From Acidobacteriota bacterium (GTDB lineage: Bacteria > Acidobacteriota > Vicinamibacteria > Vicinamibacterales > 2-12-FULL-66-21), in NCBI GenBank assembly GCA_013697225.1, contig JACCXG010000392.1:1-6392 (forward strand): a DNA stretch of 6,392 nt. Direction: 5' to 3'. Of this stretch, positions 5,296 to 6,392 are shown one piece after another (position 1 is the first letter of the stretch; each line of letters opens with the position of its first letter). The position numbers and the translations under genes were made by a program. Below the pieces are notes generated by a model. The model was given only the letters and a program-made list of their open reading frames with translations. It had not been told where the DNA came from and ran no database searches.

Positions 5296-6392
5296 GTGCT
5301 CCTCGACGAAATCACCCAGGCAGTACTCGCCCGGGAGGAAGTGGCGCGGTACCTGCGCGCGGGGCACGGCAGTTCCGTGCTCGACGCACGCGAGCGCGTG
5401 CAGGCGTATCTCGACGAGCTCCGCACCACACAGCGTTACCCGATCTACCGGGCGCTGAAGCACCCGCTGTATCCCATCCTCCGGAAAGTCGAACGGCTGC
5501 ACGAGAACGTCAGGATTGCGCAGGAGGCTACACGCCGCGGGCGTGTGATCTACATCTCGAATCACAAGAGCCATCTCGACTACCTCGTCGAGCCGCTCGT
5601 ACTCGACGACACGGGCGTGCGCCCGCCGGTCATTGCCGCCGGCATCAACCTCTTTGGCGGTCCGCTCGGCCTGCTCCACCGGCACGTCACCGGCGCGATT
5701 CCCATCAGGCGCAACACGAAGGACCCGGCGTACCTGATCACGCTCAAGGCTTACGTCGCGGAGCTGCTCGGGCGCCACGACCTCCTGTTCTATTTCGAGG
5801 GGGGGCGCAGCTACTCCGGAGAGATCAAGGCGCCGAAGACCGGGCTGCTGCATGCCACGCTGCAGGCGGAAGGCACCGGGGCCGTGATCGTGCCGATGGC
5901 CGTCGCGTACGACCTGGTGCTCGAGGACCGGATCCTGGCGCACCAGGCCGCCAAGCGCCGCTCCCGCCCCTTCGCACGCGAGGTCGCGGAGATGGTCCGC
6001 TATGCCGTCGGCTACCAGTCGCGCGCCATCGTCACCTTCGGCGAGCCGATATCGCTCGCCGGATACGATCCGCACGCGCGCCGTGACGTCATGGCGCTGG
6101 CGCACCTCACGCGCGATACGGTCGGCAAGCTGTACAAGGTGCTGCCCACCGCCATCGTGGCCGCCGCCATGCGCCCGGCGATTGCCCGGCGCGAGCTCGA
6201 GTCACGCGCTCAGGGGGTCATCGACGCGGTGGCCGCCGCAGGGGGCAACCTTGCCGTGACCTCCGGGCGCGACGCGGTGGATCAGGCCGCCGACCCGCTC
6301 GAAGCCCGCAACATCATCCACGTCGAGCGCGGCGGCAGGTTCCGCGTCCGCGAACGCACGGTGCTCCGCTACTACGCCCGCACGCTCGACCA
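5296..6392 (+). CDS. plsB: PlsB-family glycerol-3-phosphate acyltransferase, short N-terminus (3' end missing)
   Basis: This enzyme family transfers an acyl chain to the sn-1 position of glycerol-3-phosphate, the first step of phospholipid synthesis, at the inner face of the membrane. I translated 365 codons from GTG 5296 with no stop before the edge. The acyltransferase motifs appear in order: NHKSHLDY (89-96), an HX4D box with H90 and D95; AGINLFGGPLG (115-125) and GAIPIRR (133-139); FEGGRSYSG (167-175); KTGLL (181-185); and VPMAVAYD (199-206). These match the PlsB/GNPAT branch rather than PlsC. VLRYYARTLD at the visible end resembles the PlsB RYYAN segment. E. coli PlsB has about 300 residues before its HX4D box; here there are only 89. 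The GTG is preferred because no ATG occurs in this frame before residue 201 and no in-frame start was found just upstream; a -10-like element lies seven bases before it. Confidence 0.9.
   Translation, partial: MLLDEITQAVLAREEVARYLRAGHGSSVLDARERVQAYLDELRTTQRYPIYRALKHPLYPILRKVERLHENVRIAQEATRRGRVIYISNHKSHLDYLVEPLVLDDTGVRPPVIAAGINLFGGPLGLLHRHVTGAIPIRRNTKDPAYLITLKAYVAELLGRHDLLFYFEGGRSYSGEIKAPKTGLLHATLQAEGTGAVIVPMAVAYDLVLEDRILAHQAAKRRSRPFAREVAEMVRYAVGYQSRAIVTFGEPISLAGYDPHARRDVMALAHLTRDTVGKLYKVLPTAIVAAAMRPAIARRELESRAQGVIDAVAAAGGNLAVTSGRDAVDQAADPLEARNIIHVERGGRFRVRERTVLRYYARTLD

Noticed and set aside
4041..5429. Minus-strand open frame of 462 codons opposite isocitrate dehydrogenase
   Set aside because: It spans three gene regions and the intergenic gap and has the Arg/His/Pro/Asp-rich composition of an antisense shadow; the plus strand carries a clear complete enzyme.
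5248..6105. Minus-strand open frame of 285 codons opposite the acyltransferase
   Set aside because: Antisense shadow of GC-rich codons; all the acyltransferase motifs are on the plus strand in the correct order.
1..6392. A dedicated undescribed system such as a defence or biosynthetic cluster
   Set aside because: All six genes fall in known, mostly housekeeping families, with no toxin, nuclease, transposase or reverse transcriptase features; the novelty is limited to regulation and motif variants.

Overview
The window is high-GC bacterial chromosome (roughly two-thirds G+C by eye) with six closely packed protein genes and no gene-free stretch over about 90 bases. The gene content is housekeeping: transketolase, a thioredoxin-like/DUF255 protein, a small membrane protein, a GAF-domain methionine-sulfoxide-reductase-like protein, an NAD-type isocitrate dehydrogenase and a PlsB-family glycerol-3-phosphate acyltransferase. 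A vertebrate-like transketolase, the absence of Shine-Dalgarno sequences and the high GC suggest a phylum such as Gemmatimonadota or a similar environmental lineage. This is inferred from remembered family resemblance and was not searched. There are no mobile elements, CRISPR arrays, tRNA or rRNA genes.

Layout. On the minus strand, reading leftwards from about 3193, a DUF255/YyaL-like gene (1679-3193) is followed after 14 bases by transketolase (1664 down to the left edge, about 554 codons present, 3' end missing). On the plus strand, starting 25 bases from the DUF255 ATG, come a four-helix DUF4149-type membrane protein (3219-3701), a GAF/fRMsr-like protein (3713-4162) and isocitrate dehydrogenase (4203-5210). 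These three are probably one transcription unit. After an 85-base gap containing a small GC hairpin, the PlsB-like acyltransferase starts with GTG at 5296 and runs off the right edge.

Regulation is the most distinctive part. No gene has a convincing Shine-Dalgarno sequence at normal spacing. Instead, three intergenic gaps hold -10-like hexamers 5 to 8 bases from the initiation codon, which predicts leaderless or nearly leaderless mRNAs. The divergent DUF255/DUF4149 gap holds a perfect palindrome, ATTATAAT, that reads as TATAAT on both strands and so looks like a symmetric bidirectional promoter. Transketolase has TGATAAACT, in which the TGA is also the stop codon of the upstream gene. The acyltransferase has TGGTATATT. 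The gap before isocitrate dehydrogenase instead carries a heptamer tandem repeat (TTCTCCC, four units) whose minus strand fits the G-quadruplex pattern.

Functionally the genes touch central carbon flow (pentose phosphate, TCA cycle), entry into phospholipid synthesis, and possibly oxidative repair of free methionine. They look like neighbouring housekeeping functions and I see no sign of a dedicated new system. The observations worth a second look are the promoter architecture, the repeat, and altered cysteine motifs in two proteins.
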